Positions 1 to 5,446 of a stretch of 5,446 nt of DNA are shown piece by piece. Within the stretch, counting starts at the first letter, position 1. The number at the start of each line of letters is the position of its first letter. The notes under the pieces are model-generated. The model worked only from the letters and a program-made list of their open reading frames with translations. It was not told the origin of the DNA and ran no database searches. Where the stretch lies: assembly GCA_003558415.1 (NCBI GenBank), contig PWLT01000267.1:1-5446 (forward strand). The letters are read 5' to 3'. This DNA is from Hyphomicrobiales bacterium. Its GTDB lineage: Bacteria; Pseudomonadota; Alphaproteobacteria; Rhodobacterales; Rhodobacteraceae. The translations under genes and the position numbers were made by a program.

Positions 1-284
1 GACAGCGCCGCGCCGGGCAGGTTGGCCAGCAGCCAGGTGCCTGCGCCCGCGCCCAGCATGCCGCCACCGGCAAAGAGCCACACGAAGCGGCGCGGCAGCG
101 CATCGCGGCGATAGGCCCAGCCCTGCCACAGATTGTTCACCAGATTCGACATGATCAGCGTGGTGACCGCGAAATCAACGCTGTAGACCATCGCCAGCGC
201 CGGCACGGCAACGACCGGGACGCCCGCGCCGGTCGCGCCCTTGAGTACGCCGCCCAGCGCGAGGCTGAGTATTGCCCAGATCAA
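1..284 (-). CDS. TauE/SafE-family membrane transporter, N-terminal part (3' end outside window)
   Basis: Ninety-four codons are visible before the left edge. The predicted protein opens with a hydrophobic helix and the glycine-rich segment LGGVLKGATGAGVPVVAVPA (about residues 10-29). A loop with SNLVNNLWQGW (about 48-58) follows, then a basic patch RRDALPRR and a second hydrophobic, glycine-rich stretch. This layout is the N-terminal half-repeat of TauE/SafE permeases, which sit in the inner membrane and are linked in several organisms to export of sulfite, sulfoacetate or other small organic anions; the substrate here cannot be read from sequence. No ATG or GTG is available in frame. TTG at 284 is chosen because GGAGGG lies seven bases upstream. 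It is 19 bp downstream of a same-strand remnant of a ThDP enzyme, so the two are probably co-transcribed. Family call firm; substrate and C-terminus unknown. Confidence 0.85.
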   Translation of the reverse strand, partial: MIWAILSLALGGVLKGATGAGVPVVAVPALAMVYSVDFAVTTLIMSNLVNNLWQGWAYRRDALPRRFVWLFAGGGMLGAGAGTWLLANLPGAAL

Positions 285-291
285 TGCCGTG

Positions 292-297
292 CCCTCC
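292..297 (-). promoter_or_regulatory. Ribosome binding site that decides the TTG start of the TauE-like gene
   Basis: GGAGGG on the minus strand, seven bases before TTG at 284. It sits in the short gap after the stop codon (306-304) of the upstream ORF. A ribosome finishing that ORF would end almost on this site, an arrangement typical of translational coupling. The coupling itself is inferred. Confidence 0.7.
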
Positions 298-303
298 GCT
301 CGC

Positions 304-819
304 TCAATGCGCGTCCGACAGCGCGACGGCCATGTCGAGCACGGCCTGCCTGCCGTCCTCGCGGATCGCGGCGATGGTGCGCTCCAGCGCGGCGGGCAGA
401 TCGGCGCCGCTCAGGACGCGCTCGGCATGCGCGCGGCTGGCCCCGGCGATCATGGCGCTCTGGTCGTACATCTCCCGGCCGCACTGGATGGGGGTGACGC
501 GCGCGCCGGGGCGGGCGCTTTCGGTGATCGGGGTGCGCCCCGACATCATCACCACGGGCACGTCGTCGCTGGCCGCGTTGATCATCCCCATCACCGAATT
601 GGCCAGCCCGAGATTGACATGCGCCATCGCCACCCCGGCGGTTTCATGGGGCGCGAGCACCGGCTCGCGCTGCGCCTCGGCCGGCAGGGTGGCCATGGCC
701 TCGATGACCTGGGGGAAATTCGTGCCGCTATTGGCAAAAGGATGCGTGATTCCCGCCTTGCGAAGCCCGGCAGGCAACGCCTCGACGCCGATGGGCGCCA
801 TGTCTTCCTGTTGCGTCAC
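304..819 (-). pseudogene. Internally deleted thiamine-diphosphate-dependent enzyme (acetolactate-synthase-like), still an open frame
   Basis: The frame is open for 171 codons from GTG at 819 (GGGAG five bases upstream) to TGA at 304. Residues about 15-110 match the N-terminal PYR domain of large (about 550 aa) ThDP enzymes annotated as acetolactate-synthase-like: FANSGTNFPQVIEA, then PHETAGVAMAH with the glutamate that normally activates the cofactor, then VNLGLANSVMGMINA and MSGRTPITE, then REMYDQSAM. Two pieces are missing compared with the family as I remember it. First, about 15 residues (the GYYxxTGxPQAVMVH-type stretch) are absent between AMAH and VNLG. Second, right after DQSAMI the protein jumps to AHAERVLSGADLPAALERT and RQAVLDM, which resemble the last 45 or so residues of these enzymes. 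The central domain and the ThDP-binding GDG...N domain are gone, so catalysis is not expected. Both joints keep the frame. An alternative is a genuine small subunit such as a ComD-type sulfopyruvate decarboxylase alpha chain, but the C-terminal tail argues against it. Confidence 0.75.
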
Positions 820-994
820 GCCTGCTCCCTTTCGCCTTGGTCCCGCCCGCACCGGGCGCCGCACGGCCCTGCCGGGGCGCGATCGATTTCTGTCGTCGTG
901 ACGTAACTGCACTTGAAACGCAGGTTGTGACAAGGGCATCTTGAGCAAGATCTCACGAAGTGAGATTTGATGCCGCCGGGAGGGCGATGCGGCG
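820..994. promoter_or_regulatory. Divergent intergenic region between two gene remnants
   Basis: These 175 bp separate the oppositely facing remnants. The part 901-970 is markedly AT-richer (32 G/C of 70 by hand count) than its surroundings, as expected of a promoter region. On the plus strand, TTGAAA (913-918) could be a -35 element with CATCTT (937-942) as a poor -10 at 18 bases. On the minus strand, TTGTCA (933-928) could be a -35, but no good -10 follows. A short dyad, TTGT-G-ACAA, lies at 925-933, and two larger palindromes follow at 938-966. GGGAGGG at 978-984 is ten bases ahead of the GTG at 995. The promoter assignments are weak. Confidence 0.4.
938..966. repeat. Two overlapping perfect palindromes, possible operator
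   Basis: The first is ATCTTG-AG-CAAGAT (938-951, 6-bp arms, 2-base spacer). The second is ATCTCAC-GAA-GTGAGAT (950-966, 7-bp arms, 3-base spacer). They share the bases at 950-951, so as RNA hairpins they would compete at the junction, and as DNA they look like adjacent binding sites for a dimeric regulator. No U-run follows either on either strand, so an intrinsic terminator is unlikely. The inverted repeats are seen directly; the operator role is inferred. Confidence 0.6.
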
Positions 995-1303
995 GTGGGT
1001 CTGTGTGCGCTGGGCATCGACGATCCCTGCGGGGAGACGCTGGAGCTTGCGCGCGCACACTGGCCGGCGGCATCTCTCGTCGAGATCGAAGCCGGCGACA
1101 TGGCCGGCGTGATGGAGGGCATCACCTGTTTCGCCTTCGACCGGATCAGCGCCTTCCGGCTGCAAGGCGCGGACTTCACTGATCTGGGGCGGCGCATCGC
1201 CCGGACCGGGCTGCCGACGGTATTGTGCATGGAGAGCGGTTACGCCATCGCCGAGACCGGGGTGAACACGGCCAATCTGCTGGAGGGGTTTGCCCAGCAG
1301 TAA
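995..1303 (+). pseudogene. C-terminal remnant of an acetylpolyamine amidohydrolase / histone-deacetylase-like protein
   Basis: The open frame of 102 codons starts at the only available start, GTG 995, with GGGAGGG ten bases upstream; the frame is closed by TGA at 968-970. Residues about 42-98 match the C-terminal end of class II HDAC-like acetylpolyamine amidohydrolases (normally about 340-370 aa). FDRISAFRLQGADFTDLGRR corresponds to the family's DPIS-F-L--ADF segment. TGLPTVLCMESGYAIAETG corresponds to the LP---V-EGGY block that carries the catalytic tyrosine, and NTANLLEGF is the usual ending. The family's GVDTF block, whose Asp is a zinc ligand, appears here as GITCF, so the ligand is lost. 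GGY has become SGY. The N-terminal two thirds, with the other metal ligands and catalytic His pair, is absent. Residues 1-40 (ALGIDDPCGETLELARAHWP and on) do not align with that family in my reading and I do not recognise them; they may come from another gene. Expected to be non-enzymatic. Confidence 0.7.
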
Positions 1304-1317
1304 GGCACCGCGCGGGA

Positions 1318-2526
1318 TCAGCGCCGCTGCATGACGAGCAGCGACAGGATTAGCGCCGCGGCCGCTAGCGCCATCGCGAAGGCCGCTCCGATCAGCGCCA
1401 GCGCGCCGCCCGTCTCGAGCAGGAGCGCCCCGGCGAAAGGCCCGGCCGCGATGCCCAGAAGCGACCCGGTCGCCATCGCCCCCGCGATCGCGCCGAAGCC
1501 CGCATGGCCCAGCGTCTCGGCGGTGAGTACCGGCTTGAGGATGCTCATCAAGCCGTTCGCAGCGCCTTGGAGCGCGGCAAAGGCGAAGATCAGCGCCGGC
1601 GCGACACCGGCAAGCCACATCGCGATGCCCGCGGCCACGAGCGCGCCGAGCATCACGCGGCTTGCCCGCGCGGTGCCCATGCGGGCCTCGCCCAGCGTCA
1701 GCAGCAGCCGTCCGGCAACCTGCGCGACCCCGACGCAGGAGGCCGCGAGCACCGCCATCGACTGGCTTGCCCCGCGGTCGAGCGAAAGCGGGATGAAATA
1801 GCTCACCAGCATGACATGGTTGCCCGCGATCAGCGCGAAGGCCGCAGCGAGCGTCCAGAAGGCCGGTCTGCGCAACGCCCGGCGCAAGGCCGCATCTGCC
1901 TCGGCCTGGCCGGCCGGATCGGCGCGGTGCCCGGCGCGCAGGCCCCGGCGCAACCGCCGCCCGGCGACGAAATTGGCCGGTGCCGCAACAAGCGCCAGCG
2001 CGGCCGCGAATGCCAGCACCGCCCCGCGCCAGCCAAGGGCCTCGGCGAGGAAGGCGCCGGCTGGAAAGGCGATGGTCGAGGCGAAACCGCCCAGCAGCGT
2101 CACCCGCAGGATCGCGGCACGCGCGCCCGCTCCCAGCCGTCGCGTGAGAAAGGCGAAACAGACCTCATAGAGGCAGGCGGCATGCGCGATGCCGATCAGC
2201 GCCCAGACGGCCACGAATTGCTTCACGCTCTGCACCTGGGCAAGCACGACGAGCGCGCCCGCGCCGAAGAGCACCCCGCCGGCGAGCAACTCGGCCCCGA
2301 ACCCGCGATCCACCAGCCGCCCCATGATCGGCGCGAGCGTGGCGGAGACCAGAATCGACAGGGTCGGCCCCAGCGCAAGCTGCGCCTTCGACCAGCCGGT
2401 GGCCTGCTCCCATGTCACCACGAGCGCCGCGAAGATGTAGAGCAGCGCGGCGAAACCCAGCGTCTGCCCGATGGCCAGCAGCCAGATCGCCACCGCGTCC
2501 GGCGTCGGTCGTGAATCGTCTTGCAC
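1318..2526 (-). CDS. Major facilitator superfamily (MFS) transporter, 12 helices, substrate unknown
   Basis: This 402-residue, strongly hydrophobic protein has the usual MFS length and layout. Two six-helix halves (helices from about 12 to 183 and from about 222 to the C-terminus) are joined by a charged, arginine-rich cytoplasmic loop at about 189-221. After helix 2 comes GRLVDRGFG (69-77), the MFS motif A between helices 2 and 3. The segment [19 protein letters not shown] and the LGWRGAV turn after helix 5 (164-170) recall the OxlT-like/monocarboxylate branch, which takes up or exchanges small organic anions; substrate is not predictable. GTG at 2526 is preferred because GGAGGG ends four bases upstream. 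The longer frame from TTG 2556 has no ribosome binding site and would add ten non-hydrophobic residues. It is divergent from cysS across 144 bp and convergent with the amidohydrolase remnant (14 bp between stops). A possible promoter, TTGCAC-17-AATTCT, lies just upstream but is weak. Confidence 0.88.
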   Translation of the reverse strand: MQDDSRPTPDAVAIWLLAIGQTLGFAALLYIFAALVVTWEQATGWSKAQLALGPTLSILVSATLAPIMGRLVDRGFGAELLAGGVLFGAGALVVLAQVQSVKQFVAVWALIGIAHAACLYEVCFAFLTRRLGAGARAAILRVTLLGGFASTIAFPAGAFLAEALGWRGAVLAFAAALALVAAPANFVAGRRLRRGLRAGHRADPAGQAEADAALRRALRRPAFWTLAAAFALIAGNHVMLVSYFIPLSLDRGASQSMAVLAASCVGVAQVAGRLLLTLGEARMGTARASRVMLGALVAAGIAMWLAGVAPALIFAFAALQGAANGLMSILKPVLTAETLGHAGFGAIAGAMATGSLLGIAAGPFAGALLLETGGALALIGAAFAMALAAAALILSLLVMQRR

Positions 2527-2530
2527 CTGT

Positions 2531-2536
2531 CCCTCC
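2531..2536 (-). promoter_or_regulatory. Ribosome binding site that decides the GTG start of the MFS gene
   Basis: GGAGGG on the minus strand, four bases before GTG at 2526. It lies inside the longer in-frame reading from TTG 2556, which has no such site, and so favours the shorter protein. Confidence 0.65.
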
Positions 2537-2604
2537 GCGATGGAGAATTCCGCCAAACGCGCGCGGGTGCAAGTGGCCCATCGGTTCCGCCGGCGCCTGG
2601 GCGG

Positions 2605-2637
2605 TTTTCAAGCCCCCGCGAAGGTGCTACCTCGCGG
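2605..2637 (+). promoter_or_regulatory. Putative cysS promoter with an overlapping inverted repeat
   Basis: TTTTCA (2605-2610) and CTACCT (2627-2632), 16 bases apart, are the best -35/-10 pair upstream of cysS, though only a partial match to sigma-70-type sites. An inverted repeat covers the -10 candidate: CCGCG-A-AGGT (2616-2625), loop GCT, ACCTCGCGG (2629-2637), nine pairs with one unpaired A. It could be an operator or, if transcription starts further upstream, a leader hairpin ending 33 bases before the cysS ATG. The repeat is seen directly; its role is a guess. Confidence 0.35.
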
Positions 2638-2670
2638 CGGGTCCCCAGTGGCACAGCCCGGATGCGCTCC

Positions 2671-4143
2671 ATGACCGAGATCACGCTCTACAATACCCGC
2701 ACGCGCCGCAAGGAAACCTTCGCGCCGCTCGATCCGTCCAATGTGCGGATGTATGTCTGCGGTCCCACCGTCTATGACCGCGCGCATCTGGGCAATGCGC
2801 GTCCGGTGGTGGTGTTCGACGTGCTCTATCGGCTGCTGCGCCATGTCCATGGTGCCGATCACGTCACCTATGTGCGCAATTTCACCGATGTCGATGACAA
2901 GATCAACGCCCGCGCCCGCGAGATGCAGGAGGCCGGCGACGGGCGCGCGCTCAACGATATCATCCGCGCACTCACCGACGAGACAATCGCGTGGTACCAT
3001 GAGGATATGGGGGCGCTTGGCACGCTGCCGCCCACGCATGAGCCGCGCGCGACCGAGTGGATCGGGGCGATGGTGGCGATGATCGAGGGGTTGCTGGCCA
3101 AGGGCTGCGCCTATGTGGCCGAGGGGCATGTGCTTTTCGATGTGCGCAGCTATCCCGAGTACGGGAAGCTTTCGGGGCGCTCGGTCGATGACATGATCGC
3201 GGGCAGCCGTGTCGAGGTCGCGCCCTACAAGCGCGACCCGATGGATTTCGTGCTGTGGAAACCCTCCGGCGAGGATGAGCCGGGCTGGGAGTCGCCCTGG
3301 GGCCGGGGGCGGCCGGGCTGGCATATCGAGTGCTCGGCCATGAGCCGCGAATTGCTGGGCGAGTCGTTTGATATCCATGGCGGCGGCATCGACCTGCAGT
3401 TTCCCCATCACGAGAACGAGATTGCCCAGAGCCGCTGTGCCCATCCCGAGGGCGAGTTTGCCCGCGTGTGGATGCATAACGAGATGGTGCAGGTCGAGGG
3501 AAAGAAGATGTCCAAATCCCTGGGCAACTTCTTCACCGTGCGCGATCTGCTCGATCAGGGCTGGCCGGGCGAGGTGATCCGCTTCGTGATGCTGAGCACG
3601 CATTACCGCAAGCCGATGGACTGGACGGAGGGGAAGGCGCGGGAAATCGGGCGCGAGTGGGATCGTTGGGTGGCTACTCTGTCAGTCGATCACGAGGTGT
3701 TAGACATGCCTCTGCCGCAAGACCTGGTCGCAGATGAGATCATCGAGGCACTCGCTGACGACTTGAACACCTCCCTTGCGCTGACGCACCTGAAGCGCAT
3801 GGGGCGCTTCATTGATAACAGCGCCGAGTTCCTGCAACTCAGTGACCACGATCAGCGCGCGGCAAGACAGGAGTTCGCGGCGTCTGCGGAGTTTCTCGGC
3901 TTCGACATTATCGCGAAAGCCAGGGAAAATCGGGATCGGCCCGCGCAGAAGGACCTTGAATATTTTGAGCTGGCACTGGCCGACGCGCGAACGACAGCCA
4001 AGGAAACCGGGAACTTCGTGGAGGTCGACCGGATCAAGGCGGCGCTCGTTGATGCAGGCGTCGAGGTGCGGATGGGTAAGGATCGCATCGAACTCATTCC
4101 TGGGCCTGACTTCGATCCCAGCAAACTGGAGACATTGAAATGA
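2671..4143 (+). CDS. cysS: Cysteinyl-tRNA synthetase
   Basis: A cytoplasmic class I aminoacyl-tRNA synthetase of 490 residues that charges tRNA-Cys with cysteine using ATP. The Rossmann catalytic core holds the HIGH-type signature HLGN (39-42) within [15 protein letters not shown] and the KMSKS loop (279-283) within [10 protein letters not shown]. The four zinc ligands that discriminate cysteine are in place: C30, C221 (in [10 protein letters not shown]), H246 and E250 (in FPHHENE). The DALR-type helical domain and C-terminal tail follow, with ALADDLNT marking the start of the anticodon-side region. Length is slightly above the E. coli enzyme (about 460). ATG at 2671 is preferred (MTEITLYNT, the usual Rhodobacterales opening); ATG at 2662 is an alternative, and neither has a clear ribosome binding site. 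G+C drops from about two thirds to the high fifties after about 3660, with codons such as TTA and CTT appearing. cimA follows on the same strand after 160 bp. Confidence 0.97.
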   Translation: MTEITLYNTRTRRKETFAPLDPSNVRMYVCGPTVYDRAHLGNARPVVVFDVLYRLLRHVHGADHVTYVRNFTDVDDKINARAREMQEAGDGRALNDIIRALTDETIAWYHEDMGALGTLPPTHEPRATEWIGAMVAMIEGLLAKGCAYVAEGHVLFDVRSYPEYGKLSGRSVDDMIAGSRVEVAPYKRDPMDFVLWKPSGEDEPGWESPWGRGRPGWHIECSAMSRELLGESFDIHGGGIDLQFPHHENEIAQSRCAHPEGEFARVWMHNEMVQVEGKKMSKSLGNFFTVRDLLDQGWPGEVIRFVMLSTHYRKPMDWTEGKAREIGREWDRWVATLSVDHEVLDMPLPQDLVADEIIEALADDLNTSLALTHLKRMGRFIDNSAEFLQLSDHDQRAARQEFAASAEFLGFDIIAKARENRDRPAQKDLEYFELALADARTTAKETGNFVEVDRIKAALVDAGVEVRMGKDRIELIPGPDFDPSKLETLK

Positions 4144-4160
4144 CCCCCGACTGCCACGAT

Positions 4161-4227
4161 GCGGCGCCCGTCCCGCGCGGGGTGGGCGAGAAGCGCCCGC
4201 CCCGTGGGGGGGCGGGACGGGCGCTGC
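4161..4227 (+). repeat. Large nested inverted repeat (long GC-rich hairpin) between cysS and cimA
   Basis: Outer arms: 4161-4176 and 4212-4227. Thirteen of the 16 pairs are perfect without a break (GCGCCCGTCCCGC with its complement), followed by a G-U wobble and two more pairs. Inner arms: 4178-4188 and 4194-4204, 11 pairs with one wobble, closing a five-base AGAAG loop. On the 3' side a run of six G (4206-4211) is left as a bulge between the stems. In RNA this makes one rod of about 27-28 pairs starting 18 bases after the cysS stop. No U-run follows, so it is not a textbook intrinsic terminator; it may block 3' exonucleases, take part in termination or attenuation, or belong to a dispersed extragenic palindrome family. 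Confidence 0.75.
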
Positions 4228-4244
4228 CTGCGCTTTGCGCAGGC
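4226..4244 (+). repeat. Second hairpin in the cysS-cimA gap
   Basis: GCCTGCGC-TTT-GCGCAGGC is a perfect 8-bp inverted repeat with a three-base loop (4226-4233 and 4237-4244). It abuts and shares two bases with the outer stem of the preceding hairpin. Further on, CCGGGT (4244-4249) can pair with ACCCGG (4278-4283), giving a weaker third stem just ahead of the cimA ribosome binding site. No T-run follows. It is probably part of the same intergenic structure. Confidence 0.6.
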
Positions 4245-4303
4245 CGGGTTCGGGATTGTGCGATGCGGGGCATTTCTACCCGGACGAGGTACGAGGCCCA
4301 CCC

Positions 4304-5446
4304 ATGACCGTTGAACGCCTCTATCTCTACGACACCACCCTGCGCGACGGGCAGCAGACGCAGGGCGTGCAGTTCTCCACAAAGGACAAGCGCGCCATCG
4401 CCGAGATGCTCGACGGGCTGGGGATCGACTATATCGAGGGCGGCTGGCCCGGCGCCAACCCCACCGATAACGACTTCTTCAGGGATGCCCCGCGCACCCG
4501 CGCGACCTTCACGGCCTTCGGCATGACCAAGCGCGCCGGGCGCTCGGCGGATAACGATGATGTGCTGGCGGCCGTGATGAACGCGGCCACCCCGGCGGTC
4601 TGCCTTGTCGGCAAGACGCATGATTTCCACGTCACCACGGCGCTGGGCATAACGCTCGAGGAAAACCTCGAAAACATCGCCGCCTCCACCGCGCATATGG
4701 TCGCGCAGGGGCGCGAGGCGCTCTTCGATGCCGAGCATTTCTTTGACGGCTACAAGGCCGACCGGGACTATGCGCTGCAATGCCTGCACGCCGCGCATGA
4801 GGCGGGCGCGCGCTGGATCGTGCTGTGCGACACCAATGGCGGCACGCTGCCGCATGAGATCGGCGCCATCACCGCCGAGGTGATCGCCTCCGGCATCCCC
4901 GGCGAGCGGCTGGGCATCCATTGCCATGACGACACCGGCAATGCGGTCGCGGGCACGCTGGCGGCGGTGGATGCGGGCGCGCGACAGGTGCAGGGCACGC
5001 TCAACGGGCTGGGCGAGCGCTGCGGCAATGCCAATCTGACCACGCTGATCCCGACGCTGCTGCTCAAGGAGCCCTATGCCAGCCGCTTCGAGACGGGCGT
5101 GACGCCCGAGGCGCTGCAATCGCTCACGCGCGTCTCGCGCCGGCTCGACGACATTCTCAACCGCGTGCCGCTGCGCAGCGCGCCCTATGTCGGCGCCTCG
5201 GCGTTTGCGCACAAGGCGGGGCTGCATGCCTCGGCCATCGCCAAGGATCCGACGACCTACGAACATATCTCCCCCGACGCGGTGGGCAACGCGCGCATGA
5301 TCCCGATGAGCAACCAGGCCGGGCAGTCCAACCTGCGCGCCCGGCTCAGGGAAGCGGGGATCGAGGTTCCCCCCGGCGACCCGGCGCTCGCGCGCATCCT
5401 CGATCAGATCAAGACCCGCGAGGATGAGGGATACGCCTATGACGGC
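4304..5446 (+). CDS. cimA: (R)-citramalate synthase, N-terminal 381 codons (3' end outside window)
   Basis: Condenses pyruvate with acetyl-CoA to (R)-citramalate, the entry to the threonine-independent route to 2-oxobutyrate and isoleucine; a cytoplasmic member of the DRE-TIM metallolyases related to LeuA. Seen directly: TTLRDGQQTQGVQFS near the N-terminus, with R14 and D15 as the catalytic Arg and metal ligand; GIHCHDDTGNAVAG with metal ligands H206 and H208; and LNGLGERCGNANL with the metal-binding Asn near residue 242. IEGGWPGANPTDNDFF is the citramalate-synthase form of this region and separates it from 2-isopropylmalate synthase. SAFAHKAGLHASA in the linker region is also typical. The visible part covers the TIM barrel and linker; the C-terminal allosteric domain, where isoleucine feedback would act, is only beginning. 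ATG 4304 has GAGG seven bases upstream. It could be co-transcribed with cysS, subject to the hairpins between them. Confidence 0.95.
   Translation, partial: MTVERLYLYDTTLRDGQQTQGVQFSTKDKRAIAEMLDGLGIDYIEGGWPGANPTDNDFFRDAPRTRATFTAFGMTKRAGRSADNDDVLAAVMNAATPAVCLVGKTHDFHVTTALGITLEENLENIAASTAHMVAQGREALFDAEHFFDGYKADRDYALQCLHAAHEAGARWIVLCDTNGGTLPHEIGAITAEVIASGIPGERLGIHCHDDTGNAVAGTLAAVDAGARQVQGTLNGLGERCGNANLTTLIPTLLLKEPYASRFETGVTPEALQSLTRVSRRLDDILNRVPLRSAPYVGASAFAHKAGLHASAIAKDPTTYEHISPDAVGNARMIPMSNQAGQSNLRARLREAGIEVPPGDPALARILDQIKTREDEGYAYDG

Noticed and set aside
304..819. ComD-like sulfopyruvate decarboxylase alpha subunit paired with a sulfite exporter
   Set aside because: The length fits, but the motifs match the large acetolactate-synthase-like proteins, a C-terminal tail of that family is present, and no beta subunit gene is adjacent.
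304..1230. Long minus-strand open frame that would extend the ThDP remnant upstream to 308 codons
   Set aside because: The upstream 137 codons are Arg/Ser/Pro-rich shadow sequence antisense to the amidohydrolase remnant. The ThDP family homology starts just after GTG 819, which has its own ribosome binding site.
1504..2514. Plus-strand 336-codon open frame across the MFS gene
   Set aside because: Low-complexity Arg/Gly/Gln/His-rich product in the antisense frame of a clear 12-helix transporter; typical of high-GC shadow frames.
2608..3603. Minus-strand 331-codon open frame across cysS
   Set aside because: Antisense to the highly conserved catalytic core of cysS; composition (His/Arg/Gly/Ala) is that of a shadow frame and no family motif is visible.
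4161..4244. Intrinsic (Rho-independent) terminator after cysS
   Set aside because: Strong stems are present but neither is followed by a run of T, so it is kept only as an inverted-repeat structure.
4159..4314. Small plus-strand ORF (52 codons) in the cysS-cimA gap ending in overlap with the cimA start, considered as a leader peptide
   Set aside because: No ribosome binding site before its ATG, only one Ile codon (no run as expected of an isoleucine attenuator), Arg/Gly-rich composition, and it is laid over the hairpin arms.
4094..5266. Minus-strand 390-codon open frame across the cysS end and cimA
   Set aside because: Runs antisense through the cimA catalytic motifs and through the intergenic hairpin; Arg/Gly-rich with no recognisable domain.

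Overview
This GC-rich window (roughly two thirds G+C by eye) looks chromosomal and alphaproteobacterial, most likely Rhodobacterales. The CysS and CimA sequences have the wording I know from that order, for example AHLGNARP and IEGGWPGANP. This assignment is from memory of the families; no search was run.

Left part (1-1303). On the minus strand, the first 94 codons of a TauE/SafE-family membrane transporter run off the left edge. It starts at a TTG (284) behind a strong GGAGGG. It lies 19 bp downstream of a 171-codon ORF (819 to 304) that reads as an internally deleted thiamine-diphosphate (ThDP) enzyme: the N-terminal PYR-domain part joined in frame to the extreme C-terminus, with the middle missing. 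Facing away from it, on the plus strand at 995-1303, is a C-terminal remnant of an acetylpolyamine amidohydrolase/histone-deacetylase-like enzyme that lacks a zinc-ligand aspartate. Between these two remnants is an AT-richer stretch (about 46% G+C over 901-970) with two overlapping perfect palindromes. This block looks like a decayed accessory locus.

Middle part (1318-2526). A complete minus-strand 12-helix MFS transporter of unknown substrate converges on the amidohydrolase remnant with only 14 bp between the stops.

Right part (2671-5446). cysS (cysteinyl-tRNA synthetase) is complete and is transcribed divergently from the MFS gene across a 144-bp gap. It is followed by a 160-bp gap that holds a large nested hairpin and a second hairpin. 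Then comes cimA ((R)-citramalate synthase, first step of the pyruvate route to isoleucine), cut by the right edge. cysS and cimA are housekeeping genes of translation and branched-chain amino acid synthesis.

No RNA genes, CRISPR arrays, insertion sequences or phage genes were seen. I found no convincing new multi-gene system. The most interesting points are the in-frame-deleted ThDP remnant just ahead of the transporter, the paired palindromes, the cysS-cimA hairpins and a composition shift within cysS.
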